The notes below the pieces were generated by a model, which had not been told where the DNA came from, did no database searches, and worked only from the letters and a program-made list of their open reading frames with translations. The translations under genes and the position numbers were made by a program. 64,000 nucleotides of DNA from Spraguea lophii (Eukaryota > Microsporidia > Spragueidae): assembly GCA_001887945.1 (NCBI GenBank), contig LDOQ01000088.1:124001-188000 (forward strand). The letters run 5' to 3'. This document shows positions 29,490-39,062 of the stretch, in pieces. Every line of letters starts with the position of its first letter. The stretch's first letter is position 1.

Positions 29490-31184
29490 ATGAATAATTT
29501 TGTTAGCGAAGCTGAAGAAGAAAACTATAGACTGCTCCCAACAGAGAGTGATGTAGAGGCACAAGCAATAGAGAGGTCCAAATATAGTTTTGGAATTTAC
29601 AGAATAGCAAAGATTGAAGATAAAAAATTTTGGTTGATGGGCGCAATATTTTTTATTATAGCGTACGTATATTCAGTAATGAGGGAGATAAAAGATGCGT
29701 TTATCATTATAAGACAACTCCCAGCCTCTATTCATATCTTGAAGTTATTGTGGGTTCCACCTATAGCTATGATCAGTATGTTGATTGTACAAAAAGCTTT
29801 AGTGAATAACGAAAATAGAACCATCCTAAAGTACGTTTGTATTGGTTTTGCCGTTTATTTTTTTATTTACACCGGAATTTCTTTTCCTTGGAAGTTTTCC
29901 TTTGAACCGAATGATCAACCATTAAAAGATTGGGTCGCAGATGGGAAAATGAAATATAAAGGTGTTGAGGCAATGTTGGCAGTTTTACTTACTTTTTATG
30001 GATGGACTTCAACGGTTCATTTTATTGCATCCGAAATATTGGGTTCTTTGATGTTGTCTTTCCTTTTTATGTCTTTTGCCAATGATATATGTCCTATGAA
30101 GCAATTTTTAAGATTCATTCCACTTTTATATGTGATTTCAAACGCTGCTATTATTGCATCTGCAGGAACTATGTATGCTTTACAACGTCTGCTTACAGTA
30201 TCAACTTATATCAAAGGAAGAATGGTACTCTCTTTGTTATTCCTAATTTCCGGATTTTTATGCTTCGCAATTACTGGACTGATCATTATTATGGAAAAGA
30301 AAATCCTGGGAAGACCATTATTTATAGTAGAAGGAGAACGAAGAGTAAAGAAAAAAGTAAAAATATCAGCATCAGAAGCTATCAAACTTGTTATGTCATC
30401 CAAATTAGTTCTCGCTATCTGTGCAACGGTTCTATTTTATAATGTTTCAACAAATATGGCAGAATCATCATATAAGAGTGTGTTAAGGATAAGATCAGAT
30501 GAAATAGGAACTTCTGGAGGAGAAGCCCATGTAATGATGAAACAGTTTATTACACAACTTATTATTGGATTTGCAGTTATATTTCTCCTTATTACACCAT
30601 TCTCCAGATTAGTAACTACAGTGGGATGGACAGCAGTCGCAATAATCCCACCAATATTTGCAGGAATCGCATCATTTATTATTTTTTCTCTTGCAATTTA
30701 TAACACCGGTACAAAAAATGAAAATGTATTTGGATTTATCAATACAATATTTTCTAAAAATAAATTTCTACACAGTATTTTTCATAATGAAAAAAATCCG
30801 TTGTGGTTAGAAGAATCAATAGGTGTTATTGTTGTGGCATTTTACAAAGTATTTAAATACGCTGCATTTGATATTGCAAAAGAGGCAATCAGTATGAAGA
30901 TTGATTCAAAATATCGTTCAAGATTTAAAGGGGTTTATGATGGAATGTGTGGAAGATTAGGTAAAGGTTGCGGAGCAATTATTTCATTTACAGTTACGAT
31001 GGTTGCATCAACTACTGATATAAGAAAAGCATCACCTTTTTATTTGGCAACATCACTTTTATTAGCAAGTACATGGATATATCTATCAATTTATTTAGGA
31101 AATAAGTATAAAGAAGCTGTTAGGAATAATACGACAGTAGACATTGATTTAATAGGACAAAGAAAAGGCGCGATAGAAGAATAA
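29490..31184 (+). CDS. NTT: ATP/ADP translocase (NTT family), copy 3
   Basis: A 564-residue nucleotide transporter, paralogous to copy 2 along its whole length: LLPTESDVEAQAIERSKYSF parallels the copy 2 N-terminus, then MREIKDAFIIIRQLPASIHILKLLW, SEILGSLMLSFLF and AFDIAKEAISMKIDSKYRSRFKGVYDG. It keeps the canonical REIKDAF motif, which is LSRGIKEAF in copy 2. The divergence between the copies implies a duplication that is not recent, perhaps followed by specialisation in substrate or membrane. It is separated from copy 2 by about 0.9 kb. Confidence 0.95.
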   Translation: MNNFVSEAEEENYRLLPTESDVEAQAIERSKYSFGIYRIAKIEDKKFWLMGAIFFIIAYVYSVMREIKDAFIIIRQLPASIHILKLLWVPPIAMISMLIVQKALVNNENRTILKYVCIGFAVYFFIYTGISFPWKFSFEPNDQPLKDWVADGKMKYKGVEAMLAVLLTFYGWTSTVHFIASEILGSLMLSFLFMSFANDICPMKQFLRFIPLLYVISNAAIIASAGTMYALQRLLTVSTYIKGRMVLSLLFLISGFLCFAITGLIIIMEKKILGRPLFIVEGERRVKKKVKISASEAIKLVMSSKLVLAICATVLFYNVSTNMAESSYKSVLRIRSDEIGTSGGEAHVMMKQFITQLIIGFAVIFLLITPFSRLVTTVGWTAVAIIPPIFAGIASFIIFSLAIYNTGTKNENVFGFINTIFSKNKFLHSIFHNEKNPLWLEESIGVIVVAFYKVFKYAAFDIAKEAISMKIDSKYRSRFKGVYDGMCGRLGKGCGAIISFTVTMVASTTDIRKASPFYLATSLLLASTWIYLSIYLGNKYKEAVRNNTTVDIDLIGQRKGAIEE

Positions 31185-31229
31185 ATAAAAGATCGTTATG
31201 AAATTTTTTTTATTTTATAAATTTTCCCC

Positions 31230-31382
31230 ATGGAAGATAAACTTGAAAAATTAGTTAACCATTTTAAAAGAAAACCTAAAGATTTTATAGTTTTATTAAA
31301 AAAATTAATATCCGATGAACAAGAAGAAGAAAAAAACAAAGATTACATAAAAAATGATATATATGATATATATAGAACCTAA
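31230..31382 (+). CDS. Small acidic/basic 50-aa protein
   Basis: An ATG frame encodes 50 residues beginning MEDKLEKLVNHFKRKPKDF and ending IYDIYRT, highly charged with a helical first half and a KLISDEQEEEKNK acidic stretch. CCCC lies directly before the ATG, the same start context as the proven genes, which is the main reason to call it. No family is recognised. It sits 45 bp after NTT copy 3 and converges on the FYR-domain gene 20 bp away, so it fits the tight spacing of this block. Confidence 0.6.
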   Translation: MEDKLEKLVNHFKRKPKDFIVLLKKLISDEQEEEKNKDYIKNDIYDIYRT

Positions 31383-31402
31383 ATAAATGTTTATATTGTT
31401 AT

Positions 31403-31978
31403 TTAATTATTATGAAACTCATTATACGCATTCTTCATTTCATTTGAAGTAAGACCGAAGAAATCTTCTATATTCATCTCAAAATAAACACTGCTAGATA
31501 GATTATACCAATCATCAGCCATCCCAGCAAATATATAATTATCCTTATGTTTTACTACAAATAACACATTATTACCTTTTAAAGAAGGGAGTATTTCACA
31601 ACAATAAATATCTGTCCTTATAATATTAGGGTTATTAATATCACCAAGGGTAATTGTTCTATAAGCTTTATAGCCAATAGGATAATAATAACACGCACCT
31701 TTAAAAAAGGTATTTCCAAGAGATATAACACAATATTCATGATTCTTGAATGAAAAAATCAAAGGCTTTTTTATATCATCGTACAATTTAAATGGTTCAT
31801 CTGGTTTATTTTCTGTAGTATTTTTTATATTAAAATAATCTATAGTCTCTGCTATTATAGAATTATATTCATTTACATTATTTAACTTTTTTCTTTGTTT
31901 TTTTAATTCTGTAACAATTGTATTTTTTTCTTTAAGTGCATTGTAAAACCTTTCTTTGCTTAAAGAATTATTCTCCAT
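31403..31978 (-). CDS. FYR-domain (FYRN/FYRC) nuclear protein
   Basis: A 191-residue protein with an N-terminal coiled coil (residues about 8-45, NALKEKNTIVTELKKQRKKL) followed by a region resembling the FYRN motif (GACYYYPIGYKAYRTI, with CCEI downstream) and a FYRC-like ending (YFEMNIEDFFGLTSNEMKNA). FYR motifs form one domain in chromatin proteins such as trithorax/MLL, TBRG1 and small fungal nuclear proteins. No SET, PHD or JmjC domain is attached. The spacing and the FFGL and YPxGYKxxR residues support the call, but it is made by eye. CCC lies 4 nt before the ATG. It is transcribed in the same direction as SPB4 upstream. Confidence 0.6.
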   Translation of the reverse strand: MENNSLSKERFYNALKEKNTIVTELKKQRKKLNNVNEYNSIIAETIDYFNIKNTTENKPDEPFKLYDDIKKPLIFSFKNHEYCVISLGNTFFKGACYYYPIGYKAYRTITLGDINNPNIIRTDIYCCEILPSLKGNNVLFVVKHKDNYIFAGMADDWYNLSSSVYFEMNIEDFFGLTSNEMKNAYNEFHNN

Positions 31979-32096
31979 CTAAGGGATAAGATAATTATTT
32001 TATTATAATAGAAAAAAATAATGATTTAAAAATATTTTATAATGACTAACAATTTTATTTTTTTTATTATTTTATTTTATTATCTTTATTATTTTA

Positions 32097-33557
32097 TTAT
32101 TTTTCTTTTAATTTCTTGTTTATTTTTTTGTGTTTCAATTTTTTCTTTTCTCTATTTTTTGCAATTTGTTTATATTTTTTTATCCTTTCTTCTTTTGACA
32201 GTAATTCTCTAGGTGGCTTTACAAATCTCTTAAAATTATATCCTCTTATTTCATCCATTCCTGGTATTTTCTCTAAAAAATGAAGAGCTACTAATGAATC
32301 ATAGTTAATTTCTTTTAAAGATAGAAGAATTGATAACACATGTTCTTTATATGCTCTAATATGGCTTATAAAAGCTTTGAGAGCATATTCTTTTATTTCC
32401 TTTGTTATAATATTATTTATTTGGCTATATGAAATAGTTTCTATTTCATCTGTGTATTTTTTTGCTTCTATATGTTTAACCTTTAGGTATGAAATATATT
32501 TATCTTCATTTTCCATTAATAATATTATACTTTCTCCTTGCTTTCCATTTCTAGCAGATCTTCCACTTCTATGTAAAATATTCATAGGTTCTACAGGTAC
32601 TGAAAAATGTATTACTAAATCTACTGCTTCAAAATCTAACCCTCGTGCTGCTAGATCTGTACAAAACAATATACTATCATGTCCTATTTTGCTAAGTGTT
32701 AAAAATCTTTCTGATTGTTTCATCTTTCCATGCATATATGTTATTTCTCTTTCTTGTAATATTTTAAAAAGCTCAGTGTAATATTTTACTTCTGCACACG
32801 TTGAGAAGAACACAATAATATTTTTGTATTTTTTTAAAAGACTTAACATTGCACCAAGTTTTCTAAATGGTTTTAACACCAGATATTTTATTTTAAGTCC
32901 TTCAGGCATGATGCTTTCACATTTTACAGTAACTGGATTTCTCAAGCTTAATTTAGATAATGCTAATATTGATTGATCTATCGTTGCAGAAAATAACGCA
33001 GTATTCTTACTTGATGGAAAATTTTTATTTATTCCTAAAATTATATTTTTAAATCCCATATCTAAAAGTCTATCTGCTTCATCCAATATAAGAAATTTTA
33101 CTTTTGAAAACTTTTTAACATTTTGTTTTATAATTGTTTGTAATTTTCCTGGTGTTCCTACTATTATACTACAATCTATATTAAATTCATACTGATTATT
33201 TATATTATCTATTTTATCATTATTTTCTAGATTTTTATCTTCTTTTAAACCACCAATACAACAACTGACATTATCAGTAAACATTTTAAAAACATTAAAA
33301 GTTTGTGTAGCTAATTCTCTGGTTGGTGAAATGATAACAGAATCTATAAATTTATTATCAGAAAGAGCATCTACAATGGGAATAACAAAAGATAAAGTTT
33401 TACCAGTACCAGTAGACGATTGTGCTATTAAATCTTTTTTAGATAATAAAATTGGTATTGATTTTGATTGTATTTCAGTCATAATATGAAATCCATTGGA
33501 TTGAAGAATATTTTTCGTATTTTGCGAAATTCTTAAATTTTCAAAATTATTTTCCAT
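32097..33557 (-). CDS. SPB4: DEAD-box RNA helicase SPB4 (60S biogenesis)
   Basis: A 486-residue ATP-dependent RNA helicase of the DEAD box family. Motifs: Q motif region GFHIMTEIQ, Walker A AQSSTGTGKT (45-54), PTRELA, DEAD near residue 160, SAT, then the second RecA domain with HGKMKQSERF, DLAARGLDF and HRSGRSARNG. The C-terminal segment AFISHIRAYKEH followed by FLEKIPGMDEIRG is typical of Spb4/DDX55, which acts in 60S subunit assembly in the nucleolus, and ends in a Lys-rich tail. It is shorter than yeast Spb4 (606). It lies 48 bp downstream of L27a on the same strand. Confidence 0.88.
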   Translation of the reverse strand: MENNFENLRISQNTKNILQSNGFHIMTEIQSKSIPILLSKKDLIAQSSTGTGKTLSFVIPIVDALSDNKFIDSVIISPTRELATQTFNVFKMFTDNVSCCIGGLKEDKNLENNDKIDNINNQYEFNIDCSIIVGTPGKLQTIIKQNVKKFSKVKFLILDEADRLLDMGFKNIILGINKNFPSSKNTALFSATIDQSILALSKLSLRNPVTVKCESIMPEGLKIKYLVLKPFRKLGAMLSLLKKYKNIIVFFSTCAEVKYYTELFKILQEREITYMHGKMKQSERFLTLSKIGHDSILFCTDLAARGLDFEAVDLVIHFSVPVEPMNILHRSGRSARNGKQGESIILLMENEDKYISYLKVKHIEAKKYTDEIETISYSQINNIITKEIKEYALKAFISHIRAYKEHVLSILLSLKEINYDSLVALHFLEKIPGMDEIRGYNFKRFVKPPRELLSKEERIKKYKQIAKNREKKKLKHKKINKKLKEK

Positions 33558-33605
33558 GGATAGAAATTTTTTATAAAAAAAATAGATAAAACTTAGTTTT
33601 ATTTT

Positions 33606-34073
33606 TTATGCTGCAACAACACACTTACCACCTACTGCGTTTATCTTTTCTTCTGCATCTTTAGTAAATTGTCTTGCAATTACGACAATTGGTTTCTTTA
33701 CGGAAAGATCTCCACCTCCCAATACTTTCAAATAACCATAGTTTCTGCAATCAACCACTGGTACTTCAGCACTTGATTTAAATTTCATCTGTTCTTCAAG
33801 TTTCATGAGTCCCCATAGATTAGATACGTTTACTGTTCTTGTAAAATCTGCATTTTTATTTCTGTGGAACATTACGATACCAAGTTTTCTAAAATGATCT
33901 GGGTGATATCTTTGAAATAAACTCCTGAGATGTTTCAAACCACCAGATTTTCCTCTTCCAGCAGGATGCTTTCTATGCTTACCTACTCTACCATAACCAT
34001 GTGAAACGTGTCCGCGTAGTTTTCTACTCTTAGATTTCTTGTTAAACTAAAATTAAAATGTAAAACTTACCAT
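33606..34073 (-). CDS. RPL28: 60S ribosomal protein L27a/L28 (uL15), with intron
   Basis: The two-exon gene is exon 1 at 34071-34073 (the ATG only) joined to exon 2 at 33606-34046, giving 147 residues (yeast Rpl28 has 149). Exon 2 begins FNKKSKSRKLRGHVSHGYGR and continues with VGKHRKHPAGRGKSGG, the invariant uL15 glycine/histidine-rich N-terminus, then YHPDHFRKLGIVMFH and VDCRNYGYLKVLGGG. Without splicing the frame would begin at MKHLRSL and lose the conserved 37 residues; the retained intron contains an in-frame TAA. CCC lies 6 nt before the ATG. L27a is one of the first genes in which a microsporidian intron was recognised. It is divergent from NIP7. Confidence 0.95.
34047..34070 (-). other. 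24-nt spliceosomal intron in RPL27a
   Basis: The intron lies immediately after the ATG: GTAAGT at the 5' end (34070-34065), a pyrimidine/adenine interior with a TTTTAA-type branch region, and TTTTAG at the 3' end. Length and position match the minimal introns of microsporidian ribosomal protein genes. It implies a working spliceosome, consistent with LUC7 and the Prp3-like gene here. Confidence 0.92.
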
Positions 34074-34439
34074 TTTTTAAAGGGCAAAGAAAAATTAAAA
34101 AAATATTTTTGAAAAAAATACTCTTATTTTAAAAATTAGAAAAATATCTATTTAAAATAAATGTTAAGTTAAACATATAAAATCTATAATGATTTATTTT
34201 GTTAAGAAAAATATATATTAGTAAATTAAAAATGAGAGTTTACCTTCTATCACTGAATAAAAGTTTTATAATATATTTTTTTATTTTTTTGAAAAAAATA
34301 TTACGTTCAATTATGGTTGCTATAAAATATATATTTATAATTTTATAAAATAATATCGATATCTTTGTAAAAACAACGTAATATCATATTTCAATAAATA
34401 TTTTAAAAAAGACTAAAATATTTTTTTATATTTATCCCA
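34074..34439. other. Divergent intergenic region RPL27a / NIP7
   Basis: 366 bp, very AT-rich, shared by two divergent ribosome-related genes. Apart from CCC near both starts, no element is recognisable. Confidence 0.45.
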
Positions 34440-35009
34440 ATGAGAAATTTAACAGATAGAGAATTACAAACATTTATTAATAAAGCAAAATTATTCATAG
34501 GAGATAATATATCAGAAATAATAAATGAAAATACATCTCTAGCTATGAATAAAAAAGACTTAATATTATTTAAAAAAGAATTAGAAAAAAAATCATCAAA
34601 TATTCCAAAATCTAAAATAATATTTTTAGGAACAGTATTAGGAAGATTTAGAAAAAATAGAAATGAAAACAAAAAAAATGAAAATCATAATAAAACCAGT
34701 AGATTTGAATTTGATATAACAGCATTATCAATTTTATCTAAATATGCTATAAATAAAGTATATATTAAGAAAAGTGCTGAGATGAATGTGTTATATGGAA
34801 ATAATGTTCTTAAAAGCCATTTATACAAAATACCAGAAAATTTAGAACAAAAAGCAGCAGTGGTATTATATAATACGTATAATGTCCCATTGGGATTTGG
34901 TATTACTTCTAAATCATCGGCTAGTTTGACAGTAGCTGGAGGTAGTTCAATGGCAATTATAAGACAGGGTGATGCTGGAGATTATTTGAGAAGAGAAACA
35001 GAATTATAA
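34440..35009 (+). CDS. NIP7: 60S ribosome biogenesis protein NIP7
   Basis: A 189-residue protein matching Nip7 (about 180) along its whole length. MRNLTDRELQTFINKAKLFIG is the usual MRxLT start. FLGTVLGRFRK, FDITALSILSKYA, NVLYGNNVLKSHL, GFGITSKSS and RQGDAGDYLRRE follow; the last four belong to the PUA RNA-binding domain. Nip7 is needed for 27S pre-rRNA processing and 60S assembly. A small Asn/Lys insertion (about 79-92) is specific to this copy. CCC lies 1 nt before the ATG. It is followed on the same strand by DHR1, another pre-rRNA processing factor. Confidence 0.93.
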   Translation: MRNLTDRELQTFINKAKLFIGDNISEIINENTSLAMNKKDLILFKKELEKKSSNIPKSKIIFLGTVLGRFRKNRNENKKNENHNKTSRFEFDITALSILSKYAINKVYIKKSAEMNVLYGNNVLKSHLYKIPENLEQKAAVVLYNTYNVPLGFGITSKSSASLTVAGGSSMAIIRQGDAGDYLRRETEL

Positions 35010-35370
35010 GAGAATAAAAGTTTAATTATATAAATTTATTTTAGTATGAATTAAATGATCATTATGTGCTATGTGCTGATTTTTTAAAATGAATTAGATG
35101 TGATATATTTAATCGAAATAACATTTAGGATCAACGTAACTAATTTCCTATTATTCCCATTTTAATTATTATTTCTTTTTACTTGAAATTGGATTCTTTA
35201 TTATCATTACATCTTAAAATATTGCAAATGAGATGATATTTTTGTTATCATGAAAATATTTTTAATAGAAATGTTTCAAAAACTATTTTGAAATGCCAAA
35301 TAATAAACATTTCTTTTCTTTATTAACAAAAATATTTTTATAAATTCTTTTATTGCTATTATTCACCCAT
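35010..35370. other. Spacer between NIP7 and DHR1
   Basis: 361 bp, AT-rich, no gene or repeat recognised. The CCC motif of DHR1 is at its right end. Confidence 0.4.
35366..35368 (+). promoter_or_regulatory. CCC start motif of DHR1
   Basis: CCC 2 nt before ATG 35371. It selects the MNRKEKNK start over a TTG six codons upstream. Confidence 0.6.
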
Positions 35371-37719
35371 ATGAATAGAAAAGAAAAAAATAAAATAAAA
35401 TTTCAGAAAAAGATAGAAGTAAAAAAACGAAGAGCGGATCTTATGAAAAAATTATCTGTTTATTATGATGAGAGTGAAATGATACAAAAAGATATTATCA
35501 AAGTAAATAAAAAGAAAATAAAAAAATATGAAGATAATAAAAATATAATAAATAAAAATGTTAGCAATGAAGAGTGTTTTGTTACGCATTCTGAAATAAA
35601 TAAGTATATGGACGATAATATTTATATTGAAAGTGATGTTATTGACAATGATATAGAAAAAATATTTGATAAAGAAAATTCGACACAAGAAGATTATGTC
35701 GAAGAAAAAATAGAAAATATTTTAAAAGAAGAATATATAAAAGAAAATCGCAGTCAAACAGTTACTGATAATATAAAACATAATGTCAAGGTTTTGAAAA
35801 GAAAAGAAAGTATTCAAAAATTTAGACAAAATCTTCCAATATTTTATGAAGAGTCTGAAATAGTTTCTCTTTTGAGATCACATGATATAATATGCATTAA
35901 AGGTTCTACAGGATCTGGTAAATCAACCCAGATACCACAGTTTATTTATGAAAATAATTTATCTGAAAAAAGAATATGTATAACACAACCAAGAAGATTA
36001 GCAGCAATTTCTATCTCTAATAGAATCAACTATGAAATGAATGGTAAATATTCAGGATATAAAATAAAATATGAAAATAATGTAAAAAGAAACACGAAAA
36101 TAAAAGTTGTTACGGAAGGAATATTATTAAGAGAAATTATGAATGATAAAAATTTGGATGAATATTCTGTTATAATTATAGATGAAGCACATGAGAGAAC
36201 AGCTAATTTAGAAGCATTGATACCACTGGTTGAAGAAATGGTAAATAAAAGAAATAATGGTGAAGATAAGTTAAAAGTAATAATAATGAGTGCTACACTA
36301 ACAGAGTTTAATCAATATCCACTTTTTGAAATAAAAGAGAAACCATTTCAGGTTAAGGTGTCTTACGAAGAAAAAAGCAATGGAAATTATATTTCATTGG
36401 CTTACAATAGAATTTTGAAGCTTTTAAAATCTCAAGAAAATACAGTTAAAAATATTTTAGTGTTTTTGGCAAGTAAAAAAGATATTTATACACTCAATGG
36501 AATGTTATCTAAAGAAAATATAAAAAAATATAAAATACTTCCTCTTCATTCTTCGCTTTCTGACATAGAACAGAAAAAAGTATTTTTACCAGAAAAGAAA
36601 ATAATATTATCTACAAATATAGCAGAGACCAGTATAACCATATCAGATATAGATGTGGTAATAGACAGTGGTAAAGCTAAATATAGAGTTGAAACAGATA
36701 GTATAGAATATTTGGTAGATTTTATATCAAAATCAAGTGCTGAGCAGAGAATGGGAAGAACTGGAAGAACATGTGATGGTGTTTGTTATAGGCTATATAC
36801 GGGAGAAGAGTTTGAAAATATGTGTAATGAAACAGTGCCAGAAATATTAATGTGTAGAAACGATGGTTTATATTTATTTCTTAAAGCCTTGAAAATAAAA
36901 CCGGAAAATTTTCCTTTTAAAATTAATGTAGATTTTTCAAAAGCAAAAAATTTTTTAACAGAAATAAAAGCGATAAACATTAATGGAAAATTAACAAAAT
37001 TGGGTAAAAATATGGTGAAATATCCCATATTACCAAGATATTCTAGAATTCTCAATTTGAAAAATACACCAAATATTTTATTTCTACTTTGTGCAGTTCT
37101 TGATTGTGAATTTGATTACAAAAGAAAATATGTTGAAGATGAAAAAAGTGAGGTTATCAGCAAATTACGTATTATCATAGAATATTTAGAAAATGATAAT
37201 AAAGATAAATTTTGTGAAGATAGAAAAATAAAAAAGGAAAGAATAGAAGATGTTTTAAAGTTATCTTTTCAGTTGATAAAAATTAATGAAGGTATAAATC
37301 TTAGGAAAGCATCTGAAATGAAAGGAATAAATAATGAAAAAGATACAATAAGCATCCATAAAAATACAATTGAAATAGATGATACAAAAACTAATATTAA
37401 AACAAGCGATTCAACATTAGAGGTTATAGAATCAGAAAATGAAAAGTCAACTAATAAAAAAAATATTACTTTCAAAGATATTAAATATAAAATAGAAGAT
37501 GAAGAATACCTTAGAAAAATATTATTTAAAATTTTTAGTGATAATTTAGCAGTAAAGATAGGAAGTGAATATTTTTACAAAAATAAGAAAATTACTTTTA
37601 GTAATGATTTTATTACAACGGAGAAATATATTGTCTTTGAGCATTTAATAACAAGTAATAAAAAAACAATTGTTCAAAATGTAACAGTAATAGAAGAAAG
37701 TTGGTTTGAATACATTTAA
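35371..37719 (+). CDS. ECM16: DEAH-box RNA helicase DHR1/ECM16 (DHX37)
   Basis: A 782-residue nucleolar helicase of the DEAH/RHA family. A basic N-terminus (MNRKEKNKIKFQKKIEVKKR) and an acidic linker precede RQNLPIFYEESEIVSLLRSH, then Walker A GSTGSGKST near 178, DEAH at 271-274, SAT near 307, ILSTNIAETSITI and QRMGRTGRT. The winged-helix/ratchet region and a divergent OB-like C-terminus follow. The RQNLPIFxEE approach to Walker A and LKALKIKPENFPF fit Dhr1, the helicase that dismantles the U3 snoRNP during 18S rRNA maturation. It is much shorter than yeast Dhr1 (1267). The family is certain; Dhr1 rather than another DEAH protein is likely. Confidence 0.8.
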   Translation: MNRKEKNKIKFQKKIEVKKRRADLMKKLSVYYDESEMIQKDIIKVNKKKIKKYEDNKNIINKNVSNEECFVTHSEINKYMDDNIYIESDVIDNDIEKIFDKENSTQEDYVEEKIENILKEEYIKENRSQTVTDNIKHNVKVLKRKESIQKFRQNLPIFYEESEIVSLLRSHDIICIKGSTGSGKSTQIPQFIYENNLSEKRICITQPRRLAAISISNRINYEMNGKYSGYKIKYENNVKRNTKIKVVTEGILLREIMNDKNLDEYSVIIIDEAHERTANLEALIPLVEEMVNKRNNGEDKLKVIIMSATLTEFNQYPLFEIKEKPFQVKVSYEEKSNGNYISLAYNRILKLLKSQENTVKNILVFLASKKDIYTLNGMLSKENIKKYKILPLHSSLSDIEQKKVFLPEKKIILSTNIAETSITISDIDVVIDSGKAKYRVETDSIEYLVDFISKSSAEQRMGRTGRTCDGVCYRLYTGEEFENMCNETVPEILMCRNDGLYLFLKALKIKPENFPFKINVDFSKAKNFLTEIKAININGKLTKLGKNMVKYPILPRYSRILNLKNTPNILFLLCAVLDCEFDYKRKYVEDEKSEVISKLRIIIEYLENDNKDKFCEDRKIKKERIEDVLKLSFQLIKINEGINLRKASEMKGINNEKDTISIHKNTIEIDDTKTNIKTSDSTLEVIESENEKSTNKKNITFKDIKYKIEDEEYLRKILFKIFSDNLAVKIGSEYFYKNKKITFSNDFITTEKYIVFEHLITSNKKTIVQNVTVIEESWFEYI

Positions 37720-38075
37720 ATAAATATTTATCAAAGTTTTCATAAAATAAATATTTTTGTACAAAATATATCATACAAAATGTAAAACGAAATTAAATAA
37801 AAATTTCGGGTTTGGATTTTTTATTAATTTTTATCATTGAATAATTACATTGGTAATTAATAAAACTTATTGTTTGTATGATATATGATTTGTTCAAATA
37901 GAAAAAAACGGGTAAGTTTACTGAAAACCCAGCTAAAATGTAGAAATTACAAGTATTGAAATTATATTATATATAAAGATAAACTTCTAAATGGTTCTTA
38001 AGTATTTTTTAAAAGAAGAAGATTAAAAAAATAATTGATTAATCGGTGCCCATCTCTTTTCAGTGATAACATAAA
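37720..38075. other. AT-rich intergenic
   Basis: No gene seen. It ends in AACATAAA (38068-38075), which recurs on the far side of the adjacent repeat copy as a probable target duplication. Confidence 0.4.
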
Positions 38076-38551
38076 TTTTTTTTAAATGACAATTTTATTT
38101 ATGAAATTTCATACACAGTTGCGACCTATCGTGATTTATGACCCTTGGTTCTTAAAGACGTCCGATTTCGTACCAACCTGTTTCGTTACAAATATACATT
38201 GCTCACATCGTACCTTATCCTCCAGGCGGTGGAATTTTACGTATGATGCACTCATCATCCTATCAGTTTTGCTGAGATTCCCGATTTCTTTCTTGGCGTA
38301 ATACTGACCGAGTTACAAATCAATACAGGGATTACAGTTACGCCGTTCGAACACTACTTTAATCTAGCAGTGGGTCGTCGTACAAAACACAGTTAATGTT
38401 GCGCTGTCGAACCCTAACCCACTCAACAACCTTTGTTTTCTCTTCTGTCTTTCATTATTATTTTTTTTGAAAATTCTTCAGAGTGAGGGATTCGAACCCG
38501 ACAGGCTTGGGGTTTGATACCATGCCGTGTCCATTGCACCAAGCGGACTGC
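38076..38551 (-). repeat. Full-length SINE-like copy with probable 8-bp target duplication
   Basis: Minus orientation. The T run (reverse of the A tail) begins at 38076, and the tRNA-like head with B-box complement GGATTCGAACC (38484-38494) ends near 38551. AACATAAA occurs at 38068-38075 and again at 38555-38562. The body matches the reference copy throughout. The frame 38086-38301 is only a by-product of this repeat. Confidence 0.82.
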
Positions 38552-38875
38552 AACAACATAAAAATTTATTAAAAAATCAAAAATCCATGAAATAAAGTAA
38601 ATTTTATTTTTTTTAATCGAAAATTTAAAACAATCTTTATGTTATTGCTAAAAAGAATAGGCACAGATTAAATTGAGAACGAATTTACGTTACTGAAATG
38701 TTTTTTTAAGTAATACTTTAATTACTATCAAAATGATTCAACTTATTGCTTCTTTAAAACACAAATAATTTATACTTTTTTAATATAATTAACTTCAATG
38801 GTAAAATCAGATATTAAATAAAAAAAATTCTTTTAATATTTATGCTGTTATTTTTATTAATATTAACATTGATGT

Positions 38876-39000
38876 TATAATGAAACTTTTATTTATCGAA
38901 GTTTCCTAACCGGTGCGGCCTACTATGGGCTATGATCTTTAGTTCCTAAAGTACAAATGGTATTATTTCTAGATTTGCTTTGTAAATAAATTTCAATTCG
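38876..39000 (-). repeat. 5'-truncated SINE-like copy
   Basis: Only the tail-proximal part is present: GAAACTTTTATTTATCGAAG, GCGGCCTACTATGGGC and TTTAGTTCCTAAAGTA match the reference, then similarity stops. Loss of the head end with retention of the tail end is typical of incomplete target-primed reverse transcription. Confidence 0.65.
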
Positions 39001-39062
39001 TTAATAAGCAATTCAATCGTTTATATATATAAATAATATTTTTTTAAAATTATTACATTTGT

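Noticed and set aside
38086..38301. A 71-codon plus-strand ORF
   Set aside because: It falls wholly within a SINE-like copy; similar by-product frames occur in other copies (40509-40757).
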